This document shows, piece after piece, positions 19,096 through 28,705 of a DNA stretch of 64,000 bases. The first letter of the stretch is position 1; each line of letters begins with the position of its first letter. The stretch covers positions 1,054,001 through 1,118,000 of the forward strand of contig CAVPUY010000014.1 of the NCBI GenBank assembly GCA_963709075.1. The letters are read 5' to 3'. The DNA comes from Palsa-506 sp963709075. GTDB taxonomy: Bacteria > Actinomycetota > Actinomycetes > Streptosporangiales > Streptosporangiaceae. The notes beneath the pieces are model-generated. The model made no database searches, was not told the DNA's origin, and worked only from the letters and a program-made list of their open reading frames with translations. Made by a program: the position numbers and the translations under genes.

Positions 19096-20474
19096 ATGGC
19101 AACGAACCAAGTAGACGCACTAGTGATCTTCGGCGCCACCGGCGACCTGGCGAAGATCGAGACGTTTCCCGCGCTGGTGGGCCTGGTCCAGCGCGGCGTG
19201 CTCAACGTGCCCGTCATCGGGGTCGCGAAGAGCGGCTGGGGGCTCGAGCAGTTCCGCGACTACGCGACGGCCTCGCTGCGGCTCAATCACATGGACCCCG
19301 GACAGCGCGGCGGCGCGCAAGATGCTCGGCCTGCTGCGTTACGTGGACGGGGATCTCGATGACGATGCCACCTACAAGGCGATGTCGGACGCCATCGGCA
19401 CTGGCACCCGGGTGCTGTACTACCTGGAGGTGCCGCCGCCGCTGTTCGGCCGGATCGCCCAGGGCATCTCGACGGCCGGGCGCGCCAAGGATGCCAGGGT
19501 CATGGTGGAAAAGCCGTTCGGCCATGATCTCGCCAGTTCGCGGCAGCTCAACGCCACCATGCACAAGTACTTCGCGGAGGACGCGATCTTCCGGGTCGAT
19601 GACTGGCTGGCTTTTGATCCCGTGGAGAACGTGCTCTTCGTCCGCTTCGCCAACTCGGTGCTCGAGCCGCTGCTGAACCGGACCCACGTGGAGAGCATCC
19701 AGATCACCATGGCCGAGGCGTTCGACGTCGCCGACCGCGGCCGGTTCTACGACCGGACCGGAGCCATCAATGACGTGGTCCAGAACCACATGCTCCAGGT
19801 GCTGGCCACCGTGCTGGCCGACCCGCCGGACGGGAAGGGCCTGGCGGCCTGGCGGGAGGCCAAGTCCCGGGTGGTGACCGCGCTGCGGCCGCTGACCCCC
19901 GAAGACACGGTGCGCGGCCAGTACGACGGCTATCACGAGGTCGACGGGGTTGACCCGAAGTCGACCACGGAGACCTACGTCGCGGTCCGGCTGGCCGCGG
20001 ACTCCTGGCGCTGGGCCGGCGTGCCGATCCTGATCCGGGCCGGCAAGTGCATGGCGGTCACCGCGACCGAGGTGGACATCAGGTTCCGGCGGCCGCCGCA
20101 TGACGTGTTCGGGATCGAGCCCTTTGCCGTCCGCAACTCGCTGCGGTTCCGGGTCTGGCCGGAGACCCAGGTCGGTTTCACGCTGGCTGGCAAGAAGCCG
20201 GGCGCCGGAATGGAGCCGCAGCCGGAAGACCTGGCGTTCGCTGCGATCGCCCGGATCAGACATGCGTCCCTATGACCGGCTCATCGGCGCGGCCCTGGAC
20301 GGGGAGCGCTGGCTGTTTGCCCGCCAGGACACCGTGGAGGCCGCGTGGCGGGTCGTCGACCCGGTGCTCGGCGACGTGACCCCCGTGCACCCTTACGCCA
20401 AGGGCAGCTGGGGGCCGGCCGAAGCCGACCGGCTGCTTCCCAGCGGGGATCGCTGGCACGACCCGGCCGGATGA
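19096..20474 (+). pseudogene. zwf: Glucose-6-phosphate dehydrogenase, two frameshifts
   Basis: Oxidises glucose-6-phosphate, giving NADPH. The N-terminus has the coenzyme site IFGATGDLAK. The frame breaks at about 19300 (CCCGGACAG; one extra G) and resumes as MLGLLRYVDGDL from 19322. It breaks again near 20250, after which MRPYDRLIGAALDGERWLFA runs to 20474. Conserved MVEKPFGHDL and DVVQNHMLQ (general-base His) are present. The family motif RIDHYLGKE appears as RVDDWLAFD, so the substrate-binding His and Lys are absent; the Asp codon GAC is at 19601-19603, one base from CAC. RBS ggaggag precedes the ATG. ndh follows after 20 bp. If the indels are sequencing errors the product is about 458 residues. 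Confidence 0.82.
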
Positions 20475-20494
20475 CAAGCGGACCGGAGGATCCG

Positions 20495-21871
20495 ATGACT
20501 GAGGAATCGGGGCCGCGTCGCGTCGTGATTGTCGGCGGCGGCTTCGCCGGGCTGTTCGCGGTCCGCAGGCTGAAGCGCAGCAACGTCTCGGTCACGCTGA
20601 TCGACCGCGCCCAGCACCACGTGTTCGCGCCGCTGCTCTACCAGTGCGCTACCGGGATCATGTCCGAGGGCAAGATCGCCGCTCCGCTGCGCGACCTGCT
20701 CAGGAAGTACAAGAACGTCGACTGCGTGATGGCGGAGGTAACCGATTTTGATCCGGCCGGCCGGCGGGTCATCGCCACCCGGGTCGGCGGCGATCGCCTT
20801 GAGTATCGCTACGACTACCTCATCGTGGCTGCCGGGGTCCGGCAGTCCTATTTCGGCCATGACGAGTTCGCCCCGTTTGCCCCCGGCATGAAGACGGTCT
20901 CCGACGCGCTCGCGATCCGGCGCCGGATCTACGGTGCGTTCGAGATGGCCCAGACTGCGCCCACCCCGGAGGAACGCCGCGCCTGGCTCACGTTCGCGCT
21001 GGTCGGCGCCGGCCCGACCGGCGTGGAGCTCGCCGGGCAGATCCGCGAGGTTGCCACCAAGACCCTGCGCGCCGAGTTCCGCAGCATCGAGCCGGAGGAC
21101 GCCCGGGTACTGCTCTTCGACGGCGGCAGCGAGCCACTGGCCGTCTTCGGCCCGAAACTGTCCCAGAAGGCCGACAAGGCCCTGCGGGAGCTCGGCGTCG
21201 AGCAGCATATGGGCTCCATCGTCACCCATGTCGACCAGGCCGGGGTACTCGTCCGCGGCCACGCCGGCGAGCAGGCCCGCTACGACGCCAACACCGTGCT
21301 GTGGACGGCCGGCGTCGAAGCCCCGCCCGTCGCCGAGGCGCTCGCGAACGCCACCGGCGCCAAGCGCGACAGAGCGGGGCGCATCCTCGTCGAGGAGAAT
21401 CTCACGATCCCCGGGCATCCGGAGATCTCGGTGCTTGGCGACATGATGAGCCTGAATAAGCTTCCCGGGGTGGCCGAGGTGGCGATGCAGTCCGGGCTCT
21501 ACGCAGGCAACCGCATCCGGCGCCAGGTCTCGGGGCACCTGGCTGAGAAGCCGTTCCGTTACCGCGACCTCGGCTCAGCGGCCTACATCTCCCGCGGCCG
21601 CGCCGTCGTTTCCGCCGGGCCGCTGAAAGTCGGCGGCTTCCTCGGCTGGGTGATCTGGCTGTTCATCCATATCGCGTTCCTGACTGGCTTCCGCAACCGG
21701 CTCGGGGCGCTGCTCTCCTGGTGGTTCGCCTTCACCCGCGACATCCGCAGGGAGCGGACCTTCACCACCCAGCAGATCGAGATCCTCCGCGACGTCTACG
21801 CGTCCCCCGCACCGCGGCCAGAACCAGAGAACGCACCGCGGCAGCCAGAACCAGAGAAACCCGGGGCCTAG
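20495..21871 (+). CDS. ndh: Type II NADH dehydrogenase (NDH-2)
   Basis: 458-residue FAD flavoprotein passing electrons from NADH to quinone without pumping protons. FAD site RVVIVGGGFAGLFAVRRLKR and NAD site ALVGAGPTGVELAGQIRE are clear, as is HHVFAPLLYQCATG. Near the C-terminus FLGWVIWLFIHIAFLTGFRN is the membrane anchor of the family. The end is a PEPE-type low-complexity tail. I chose ATG 20495 (RBS cggagga) over the longer open frame. It lies 20 bp after zwf, so the two are probably one operon. With cytochrome bd it would form a short non-pumping NADH-to-oxygen chain. Confidence 0.92.
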   Translation: MTEESGPRRVVIVGGGFAGLFAVRRLKRSNVSVTLIDRAQHHVFAPLLYQCATGIMSEGKIAAPLRDLLRKYKNVDCVMAEVTDFDPAGRRVIATRVGGDRLEYRYDYLIVAAGVRQSYFGHDEFAPFAPGMKTVSDALAIRRRIYGAFEMAQTAPTPEERRAWLTFALVGAGPTGVELAGQIREVATKTLRAEFRSIEPEDARVLLFDGGSEPLAVFGPKLSQKADKALRELGVEQHMGSIVTHVDQAGVLVRGHAGEQARYDANTVLWTAGVEAPPVAEALANATGAKRDRAGRILVEENLTIPGHPEISVLGDMMSLNKLPGVAEVAMQSGLYAGNRIRRQVSGHLAEKPFRYRDLGSAAYISRGRAVVSAGPLKVGGFLGWVIWLFIHIAFLTGFRNRLGALLSWWFAFTRDIRRERTFTTQQIEILRDVYASPAPRPEPENAPRQPEPEKPGA

Positions 21872-22065
21872 CGCTCCGGCCGCAGATCGTGACCTTGCCA
21901 TCTGAGTAGATGACACGCCCTCGTCGCCACGAGCCGCCGGCCGAGTAATGCTTTCAGCGACAGCAACTACAAGATCGCCAAGTACGTCCAGAGCGCACCG
22001 CCAGGACAGACTGTCCCGGCGGAAACCCGGATGGCACCGGCACGTCAGCTGGATAGGCTCGGGCC

Positions 22066-22590
22066 GTGCCCAAGCTGCAGCGGCTGCATCCCGGCCATGC
22101 CCCGGCGGTCCTGGCCTTCGAACTGGCCAACCGCTCCTACTTCGCCGCCTTCATCTCCGACCGCGGCGATGAGTTCTTCGACCAGTTCACCGAGCAGCAC
22201 AGCGCCCTGCTGGCTGAGCAGGAGGCCGGCGCCGGCGCCTACTACGTGCTCGTCGCCGAGGACGGCTCAGTCCTGGGCCGGTTCAACCTTTACGACGTCG
22301 AGGACGGCACCGCCGTGCTCGGCTACCGGGTCGCCGAGCATGTCGCCGGCCGCGGCCTGGCCACCGCGACCGTACGGGAACTGTGCCGGCTGGCGGCGGC
22401 CCGGCACGGGCTGCACACGCTCAGGGCGGCCACCTCCGGCGAGAACACCGCGTCTCAGAAGGTGCTGACCAAGGCCGGATTCGTCCCGGTCGGCCCGGCC
22501 GGACCGGCCCACCTCGGCGGTAAGCAAGGCACCTGGTACCAGCGCGACCTGACCGCCGGCCAGGATCACCTCCCGTCCGGCGGATCCTGA
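22066..22590 (+). CDS. GNAT family N-acetyltransferase
   Basis: 174 residues. It matches the RimJ/RimL-type GNAT layout: an N-terminal strand-helix (RLHPGHAPAVLAFELANRSYF), the acetyl-CoA loop VAGRGLATATVRELC near 105-119, and a late helix NTASQKVLTKAGF. It acetylates an amine on a protein or small molecule; the target is unknown. GTG 22066 has a weak RBS. Its 3' end overlaps the convergent small gene by 25 bp. The 194-bp gap before it holds nothing I recognise, and no 17-bp element precedes it. Confidence 0.85.
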   Translation: MPKLQRLHPGHAPAVLAFELANRSYFAAFISDRGDEFFDQFTEQHSALLAEQEAGAGAYYVLVAEDGSVLGRFNLYDVEDGTAVLGYRVAEHVAGRGLATATVRELCRLAAARHGLHTLRAATSGENTASQKVLTKAGFVPVGPAGPAHLGGKQGTWYQRDLTAGQDHLPSGGS

Positions 22591-22793
22591 TCATAAACCC
22601 GGTGCACCTCAATCACTTGCACGCCGAACGTCGCGAGCCTGGCGAGCAGCCCGTGCAGTGCAGCCTGATCCGGCAGCGGGCCGTGCAACACGGTTTCGAC
22701 GGGTTCCACTACGGCGGTAAGTCGCTCGAAGTCAAGCAGGGCCTCGGGCGGGAGGATTCCCGCTACGCGGATCTCGTAGTAGGCCCGTGTCAC
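22566..22793 (-). CDS. Small alpha/beta protein, divergent partner of LuxR2
   Basis: 75 residues (GTG 22793) or up to 100 (22868). The predicted fold alternates strands and helices: YYEIRVAGILP, LLDFERLTAVV, ETVLHGPLPDQAALHGLLAR, FGVQVIEVHRV, like a mini ACT-type domain. It resembles the 84-residue protein at 25775 in size and layout (strand, acidic helix, DxxxLxGLLxRL helix, final strand). Both flank LuxR2. Such proteins often accompany MalT-like genes in actinomycetes, but their function is not established. No clear RBS at 22793. Confidence 0.6.
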   Translation of the reverse strand: MTRAYYEIRVAGILPPEALLDFERLTAVVEPVETVLHGPLPDQAALHGLLARLATFGVQVIEVHRVYDQDPPDGR

Positions 22794-22864
22794 CTTGGGG
22801 ACCCCCAGCCGGTCGGAACTTGCCCTGGCAAGTCCTACCGTGCACTCATCTGCGCTGCAGCGCC

Positions 22865-22881
22865 CCACTCATGGCGGGTGA
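22865..22881. promoter_or_regulatory. Operator-like element upstream of LuxR2, with second dyad
   Basis: CCACTC ATGGC GGGTGA, left arm with two mismatches. Immediately right is GTTCG and then TCACCCAGGTGA (22887-22898), a compact second dyad. The cluster lies between the divergent small gene and LuxR2 and could allow cooperative binding or autoregulation. Confidence 0.5.
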
Positions 22882-23070
22882 GTTCGTCACCCAGGTGATA
22901 TAGATGCAGAGTATTGACGAATCACCCGGATCCAAGCGAAAACTGCAATAGGCAAGCCCTGCCTGCTTCCAGATCAGGAGCCGGCAGGTCAATCGCAGGC
23001 TGCGGACCGCACAGTGCGGCCCGCTGTCTGGCCGACGTCAATGACCCGCCGGGGGGCGAGGGTGGCTCAG

Positions 23071-25767
23071 ATGGTGACGAGGACAGCGGTTCGGAGCACG
23101 GCGCGCACGAGCTGGCGGGGGGGAGACGGCGATGATCCGGTTCTGACGTCCAAGATCACTGCGCCCAGCGTGCCCAGCTGGGCCGTCCAGCGTCGGCGGA
23201 TCAACCGGCTGATCGCCGCGGATGAGCAGAACCCGCTGACGGTCGTCACCGGCGCTCCCGGCGCCGGCAAGACGATGGCCCTTGCCTTGTGGGCCGACGC
23301 TCACCCCGGTGCTTTCGCCTGGGTCACCCTGGACGACTACGACAACCAGGCGAGAGTTTTCTGGTCCTATGTCATCGCGGCACTGCGCCGGGCTGGCGCC
23401 GATGTTCCGCGTGGCCTGCCGGCCGCAGCGCGCGGGCACGCTGTCAGCCATTCGTTCCTGTCGAAGTTCGCATCAGCGATGGCCGCGCTTGATCCGCCGG
23501 TGACGCTGGTCCTCGATGACTTTCATCTGGTGACCGAGCCAAAGGTGCTGGACGGGCTGGAATACGTGCTGCGCAACGCGGGAGGTGGCCTGCGCCTCGT
23601 GGTCGCATCGCGGATGGACCCGCTGCTGCCGCTGCACCGGTACCGGCTCAGCGGACAGCTGACCGAGATCAGAGCCAGCGACCTGAGCTTCAGCAGCCTC
23701 GAAGCCCGGCTGCTGATCGCGCAGCACGGGATCACGCTGTCCGCCGATTCGCTCGATAGCCTCATCGGGCGAGCTGAGGGCTGGGCGGCGGGCTTGCGCC
23801 TGGCCGCGATCTCGATGGCCGACCACCCTGACCCGCAGCAGTTCATCAAGGAGTTCGTCGCCGAGGACAGCGCGGTGACCGGCTATCTGGTTCAGGAGGT
23901 GCTGAACGCTCAGCCCGCCCACGTCAGGGAATTCCTGCTGCAGACAAGCATCCTGGACTACGTCAGCGCAGATACCGCCAGTGAGCTTGCCGATGCCGAG
24001 CCCGACCAGAACGTACTGCCCGCCCTCGCCCGCGCCAACGCATTCGTGCTGCCGGTGGGGCGCGGGTGGTACCGCTATCACCCGCTGTTCGCTGCGGTGC
24101 TGCGCCTGAAGCTGCGGAGCGAGTATCCCGACCGCGTGCCCGAGCTGCACCGCCGGGCGGCCAGCTGGTACCGCAGGAACGGCTCGCTCACCGAGGCGGT
24201 CCGGCATGCCGCCAGCGCGGGTGACTGGACGCTCGCTGCCCGGGCCGTTCTCGATGAGCTGGCCGTGGGCCAGCTGATCGAATCGCGGGGCAACGAACAG
24301 CTCATTCGCGAATTCCGGCGCAGGCCGGCCGATCCGTCGCCGGCGCAGCCGCAGTTGCTGCTTGTCGATGCGGCGATTGAGCTATCCCGCGGGCAGAATG
24401 ACCCAGCTGGCACCTCGCTCGCCGCCGCCGAAAGCATGCTCAGGGACATTCCCGCCGAGGCCGAGATCCCGTCTCGGCTCGCTGCCGTGCTGATCCGCCT
24501 CGCCCTGTCCACGCGTACCGGCGATCTCGACGCCGCGGCGGCCGCGGCCGCCAGAGCCGATGCCCTGCTCGGCGCGCTTCCCGAAGGCCTGCTCGGCAGG
24601 CATCCTGAGGTGCGCGCGCAGGTGCTGGCGGCGCGTGGCGCCGTCGAATTCTGGTCCGGCGATCTCGATTCGGCCGCCGCCGCCCTCGATGCCGGCGTTG
24701 CCGCCGCGAACGCATCCGACAGCGCGCTCGAGCGAGCTGGCTGCCTCGGCCAGCTTGCGCTCGTTGAGGCGCTGAGCGGGCGGCTGAACCATGCGGCGGA
24801 GCTAGCCTCCGCCGCGTCGGGACCGCCCGAGAGCAGCGAGGACAGCGCGGCGGAACCGGCTAGTTCCGCCGCGGAGGTGGCGTTCGCCTGCGTGCACACA
24901 GAACGCAACGAGCTGTCCCTCGCTGGCGGGCGGCTGAAGCGGGCGGACGAGGCCTTGCGGATTCGCCCGGACAAGCTGATCGGCGCGGCGGCCTGCCTGG
25001 TGGCCGCGCGCCGCAGCCTGGCCGAGGGCCGGGCGGCGGTGGCATCGCAGATCATCGGCCGGGCCCGGGATGGCTGGTCGCCGCCGTCCTGGCTGGGCCA
25101 CAGGCTGACGCTGCTCGAGTCGGCGGCATGTGTGGCGATGGCGGACACCGACTCGGCGGTGGAACTGGCCGCGCGCGCCGGCCCAGCACACCGCCTCGAC
25201 GCCGCCGTCGCGCTGGCGCAGGCGTGGCTGGCTGCTGGCGACGCGGAAGCCGGCAAGCGCGCGCTCGCCAGCGGCCCGGCCCGGGCGGAGACACCAGACC
25301 GGGTCCGCGTGGAGGGCTGGCTGGTCGATGCTCAGCTCAGCTACGGCGGCGGCGACAGCTACCGCGGTCGCCGCTCCCTTGATCGCGCGCTCCGGCTGGC
25401 TGAGCCTGAGCGGCTCCGGCTGCCGTTCGCCCTGCAGCGAAGCTGGATCCAGCCGGTGCTACGGCGCGATCCTGAACTGGCCGACGCCTACCGTCAGCTG
25501 CTCGAGCCGGATCTCGCGAGCCGCGCGGGAACCACGTCCGAGCCCGGCGCAGCGCAGGCGGCGCCCTTGATCGTCGAGCGGCTCAGCGAGCGCGAGCGTG
25601 AAGTGCTCGGGCACGTGTCGGCGATGCTGAGCACCGCCGAGATCGCCGCCGAGATGTACATCTCGGTGAATACGGTCAAGACCCACCTCAAGAGCATCTA
25701 CCGGAAGCTCGCGGCGACTCACCGAGGTGAGGCCGTCCGTCGCGCGAGAGAGCTTGAGCTGCTCTGA
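23071..25767 (+). CDS. MalT-like LuxR family transcriptional regulator (LuxR2)
   Basis: About 898 residues. Walker A GAPGAGKT lies at 61-68 from the chosen start and Walker B is TLVLDDFHLV. A long Ala-rich helical repeat region (about 400-800) precedes the C-terminal HTH, which contains LSEREREVLGHV and STAEIAAEMYISVNTVKTHL. The frame is intact. The start is uncertain: ATG 23071 after gagggtgg is favoured; GTG 23014 and ATG 23041 are also in frame. It is divergent from the small gene at 22566 and converges with another small gene 7 bp away at 25775. It is preceded by a double dyad element. The inducer is unknown. Confidence 0.87.
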   Translation: MVTRTAVRSTARTSWRGGDGDDPVLTSKITAPSVPSWAVQRRRINRLIAADEQNPLTVVTGAPGAGKTMALALWADAHPGAFAWVTLDDYDNQARVFWSYVIAALRRAGADVPRGLPAAARGHAVSHSFLSKFASAMAALDPPVTLVLDDFHLVTEPKVLDGLEYVLRNAGGGLRLVVASRMDPLLPLHRYRLSGQLTEIRASDLSFSSLEARLLIAQHGITLSADSLDSLIGRAEGWAAGLRLAAISMADHPDPQQFIKEFVAEDSAVTGYLVQEVLNAQPAHVREFLLQTSILDYVSADTASELADAEPDQNVLPALARANAFVLPVGRGWYRYHPLFAAVLRLKLRSEYPDRVPELHRRAASWYRRNGSLTEAVRHAASAGDWTLAARAVLDELAVGQLIESRGNEQLIREFRRRPADPSPAQPQLLLVDAAIELSRGQNDPAGTSLAAAESMLRDIPAEAEIPSRLAAVLIRLALSTRTGDLDAAAAAAARADALLGALPEGLLGRHPEVRAQVLAARGAVEFWSGDLDSAAAALDAGVAAANASDSALERAGCLGQLALVEALSGRLNHAAELASAASGPPESSEDSAAEPASSAAEVAFACVHTERNELSLAGGRLKRADEALRIRPDKLIGAAACLVAARRSLAEGRAAVASQIIGRARDGWSPPSWLGHRLTLLESAACVAMADTDSAVELAARAGPAHRLDAAVALAQAWLAAGDAEAGKRALASGPARAETPDRVRVEGWLVDAQLSYGGGDSYRGRRSLDRALRLAEPERLRLPFALQRSWIQPVLRRDPELADAYRQLLEPDLASRAGTTSEPGAAQAAPLIVERLSEREREVLGHVSAMLSTAEIAAEMYISVNTVKTHLKSIYRKLAATHRGEAVRRARELELL

Positions 25768-25774
25768 AGCCACG

Positions 25775-26029
25775 CTAGCCGCCCGCGGCGGCCCGCCCGC
25801 CCAGCGGATTGCCGCCGAGTTCGGTCAGGCTGACGATGTGCAGTGCGAGATCCTGGAGCCGGTCGAGCAGCCCGTAAAGCCCTGACTCGTCACGAACCGA
25901 GACGAGGATGCAGGTCTGGCCATGGCCGGACTCGATAGTGAGTTCGTCGGCGATTCCCGCCAGCAGCATGCTGCACTCGCCGCGCAGCACGATCCGGTAC
26001 CTGAGCGTGGTGTCACTGAGCGTAGTCAT
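25775..26029 (-). CDS. Small alpha/beta protein convergent with LuxR2
   Basis: 84 residues, mixed fold with strands LRYRIVLRG, TIESGHGQTCILVSVRD and LALHIVSLTEL and a helix ESGLYGLLDRLQD. It is related in pattern to the product at 22566. The family is common beside LuxR ATPase genes of actinomycetes, with no known function; a ligand-sensing or inhibitory role is only inferred. The ATG has no strong RBS (upstream gagtgccacaatg). The gene ends 7 bp from LuxR2. GCCGCC CGC GGCGGC (25778-25792) could form a short terminator for both. Confidence 0.7.
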   Translation of the reverse strand: MTTLSDTTLRYRIVLRGECSMLLAGIADELTIESGHGQTCILVSVRDESGLYGLLDRLQDLALHIVSLTELGGNPLGGRAAAGG

Positions 26030-26130
26030 TGTGGCACTCCGGCGGGCGATCCTGTACTAGCGGACGAGCCTGGACCGATTGTCCGCGGCCGGGCCCGGAT
26101 CGCTCGGGCGGTGACCGCTGGCTATGCCCT

Positions 26131-26188
26131 TCATCCCAGCCGGAGGGGTGAGTTGTCTTCACCCGCCGCCGCTTTTTCACCCTGGTGA
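26131..26188. promoter_or_regulatory. Cluster of operator half-sites without the standard spacing
   Basis: TCATCC (26131), GGGTGA (26146-26151), TTCACCC (26158-26164) and TCACCCTGGTGA (26177-26188) occur within 58 bp upstream of the small gene at 26029. None pair with a 5-bp spacer. The arrangement GGGTGAGTT...TCACCC then a compact dyad is like that at 22876-22898 before LuxR2. Confidence 0.4.
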
Positions 26189-26222
26189 CGTCGCCGGTTA
26201 ACCCTGGTGTCGGGTCCGGCCG

Positions 26223-28525
26223 CTAGAGGATGTCGATCTCCCGACCTTTCGCGACAGCATCCTGCCTGGCCGAAACGCCCAGCTTGCGGTAGATCGTCTG
26301 GGTATGTGTCTTGATCGTGTTCTGTGACAGGTAAAGCTGCTGACCGATCTCGCGGAGCGACAGGGTTCCCCGGAGCATGCGCAGCACCGCCAGTTCCCGC
26401 TCGGTGAGCGGGTCGGCACGCGCCGCCGGCCGTGGCCGCCGGCCAGCCGGCGTTCGAGGCGGCCTAGCCGGGCCAGTTGCGCCTCAGCGCCGTCCGGCAA
26501 TGCGGTGAGCATCAGCCTGGCCTCGTCGAGCAGCGCGGCCGCGCCCGCGCGGTCATCCAGGCCGGCCAGCACCGGCGCGAGCCTGAGCAGGATTTCGACG
26601 GTGGCCCACGGGCTGATCCCAGGCGGCCTCCGGCGGGACCGCAGCGCGTGCTCGAACTCGCTCCGTGCCTCCTGCAGCCGGCCTGTGCTCGCGTAGACGG
26701 CGCCGGCCGCCGCGTAGGCCAGGGAAGTCTGGGGGGCAGCGCTGAGACCAAGGTCACCCGCGATGTCACGAGCGGTGAGCGCATACTCCCCGGCCTGATC
26801 GGGCCTTCGTTCCTCGATTGCGATCAAGGACAGGACGGCGAAGGACAGCATGCGCACCAGCGCGATAGAACCCTCGCCAACCAGCGCGGCCTCAGCCTGC
26901 TCGGTCGCGCCCTCGAGGTCGCCGCAGAAGTAAAGAGCGAGCCCGTAGGTGGCCCGCGCCAGCGCCGACCAGGGCGATTGCTTGTCGCTTTCGAGGGTCA
27001 CGGCCATGGCCCCCGCCTCGCGCATCGGCCCGATGCCCTCGAATCCGAAGGTCGCCTGCAGCAGCGCTGCCGACGACTGCGGCGACCTGATGCCATCAGG
27101 GAACGGCCCTTCGTGCGCACCCGCCTCGAGGACCGGGAGGAGGCGCCGAACGGACGCCCGGTCGCCGGAGATCGCAGCCACCCACGCCGCGCAGTGCGCG
27201 GCAACGGGGTCTGCGGCGATCGCGTCGTCGCCGAGGGACCGCATCCAGCCGCGAACAGTTGCCACCTGACCGGAATAGACATACGAGTACCAGCGGCGGC
27301 CGATCAGGTCGATGGCTCCGGTCGCGTCACCGGCGGCAAGCGCATGACTTATCGCCTCATGTGCCGACCCTGATCGTCGATGCCAGGCGCTCGCGCTCTC
27401 GTGCAGGGCGGGCATGATGCCGGGCTCGGCCCTGGCCAGCTCGCTGCGCAGCACCTGGCCGAAGAGATGGTGATAGCGGAACCAGCCCCGGTTCTCGTCA
27501 AGCGGCACGACAAAGAGGTTCTCCCGCTCCAGCACCTCGATGATCTCCGCAGCGTCAGCTGACCCGATGACGGCATCGCAGAGCGGCGCGCAGAATCGGC
27601 CGAGAATAGATGTCCGCGCGAGAAACTGCCGGATCTCGGTTGGCTGTCGGCTGAGTACCTCCTCGGCCAGGAAGTCGACGATGAACCGGTGGTTGCCGGT
27701 GAACTGGTGCACGAAGGCGCTCGGCGCGGGGTGACCGCGCAGCGAGAGCGCTGCGAGGCACACCCCGGTGGGCCATCCCTCGGTCCGTTCGACGAGATCG
27801 GCCAGGTCGGGCTCGCTGAGCTGGACGGCGGAGATACCGCGCACGAGCACGGCCGCATCCTCAGGAGCGAAGCGCAGCTGGTGCGCCCTGAACTCGGCCA
27901 GCTCGCCGGCCGCCCGCATCCGGGCGAGCGGCAGCGGCGGATCGGCCCGGGTAATGAGCACGATCTGAGCAGCTGGCGGAAGATGCTGCAGCAGGAACGC
28001 GAGTTGCTGGTGGCAACTCCGCTCCTTGATCTTGTGATAGTCGTCGAGCACCAGGACAACCGGCTCCGGCAGCTCGGCCAGCCTGTTCAGCAGGATCGGC
28101 AGCACCTCCCCGGCGACGTCCGGGGTGTGCACCCGGAGCGCCCTGAGGATGTCGCCGCCGAACCCCGGGCAGGCTCGTTGCAGCGCGCAGACGACATACC
28201 ACCACAGCCGGCCGGGGTCGTCATCGCCGCGGTCGAGCGAAAGCCAGGCGAACGGCCGGAACTCGGCTGGGCTGGCACGCCACTGCGCTACCAGGGTTGT
28301 CTTGCCGAAGCCCGCAGGAGCGTCAACCAGGATGAGCCTGGCCGTGGCACCGGCCAGGTCGCGAACGAGTTCCGGCCGGTCCACCCAGTCTCCGCGCGGC
28401 CCGGGGGCATGCAACTTGGACTCGATCGGCACGTCCAGGCCGGCCCGGCGGGACGCCCCTATAGCGCTCACGCGCCGGTCGCGTTCCGACCCGTCTTGCG
28501 CCCCTATATGCGCATCATCCCGCAC
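26223..28525 (-). pseudogene. MalT-like LuxR regulator (LuxR3), frameshift before the HTH
   Basis: Walker A DAPAGFGKTT at 69-78, Walker B VVLVLDDYHKI, then helical repeats. The N-terminal frame runs to about 26440 and then reads out of phase (an untypical tail to 26198). The genuine HTH (LTERELAVLRML, then SLREIGQQLYLSQNTIKTHT and IYRKLGVSARQDAVA) lies in the neighbouring frame, ending at TAG 26223-26225. A one-base indel in the G/C-rich stretch 26420-26460 is needed to join them. If real, the protein would lack DNA binding. Full length would be about 767 residues. GTG 28525 has no clear RBS. It is divergent from the DUF6458 gene across the element at 28581. Confidence 0.8.
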
Positions 28526-28580
28526 CTGGCGAGGTTAAGACTCGCGATCTTGGCCCGGCTAGGGTCCAAGGTCCTCAGCA

Positions 28581-28597
28581 TCCCCCGCCCGGGGTGG
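28581..28597. promoter_or_regulatory. Degenerate 17-bp element between LuxR3 and DUF6458 gene
   Basis: TCCCCC GCCCG GGGTGG. Each arm has one mismatch. No convincing -10 at the standard distance on either side (GCACAT rightward). Kept because position and spacer match the other copies. Confidence 0.4.
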
Positions 28598-28705
28598 CCC
28601 CGGCCCCGGCGGCCAGGCACGCACATGTGGCGTTATCACCCTTGCCGGGCGAGGCGCCCAGATAGCTTTAGCGTAACCGTAAGGCCAGAGGAGGTGGCAA
28701 GCACT

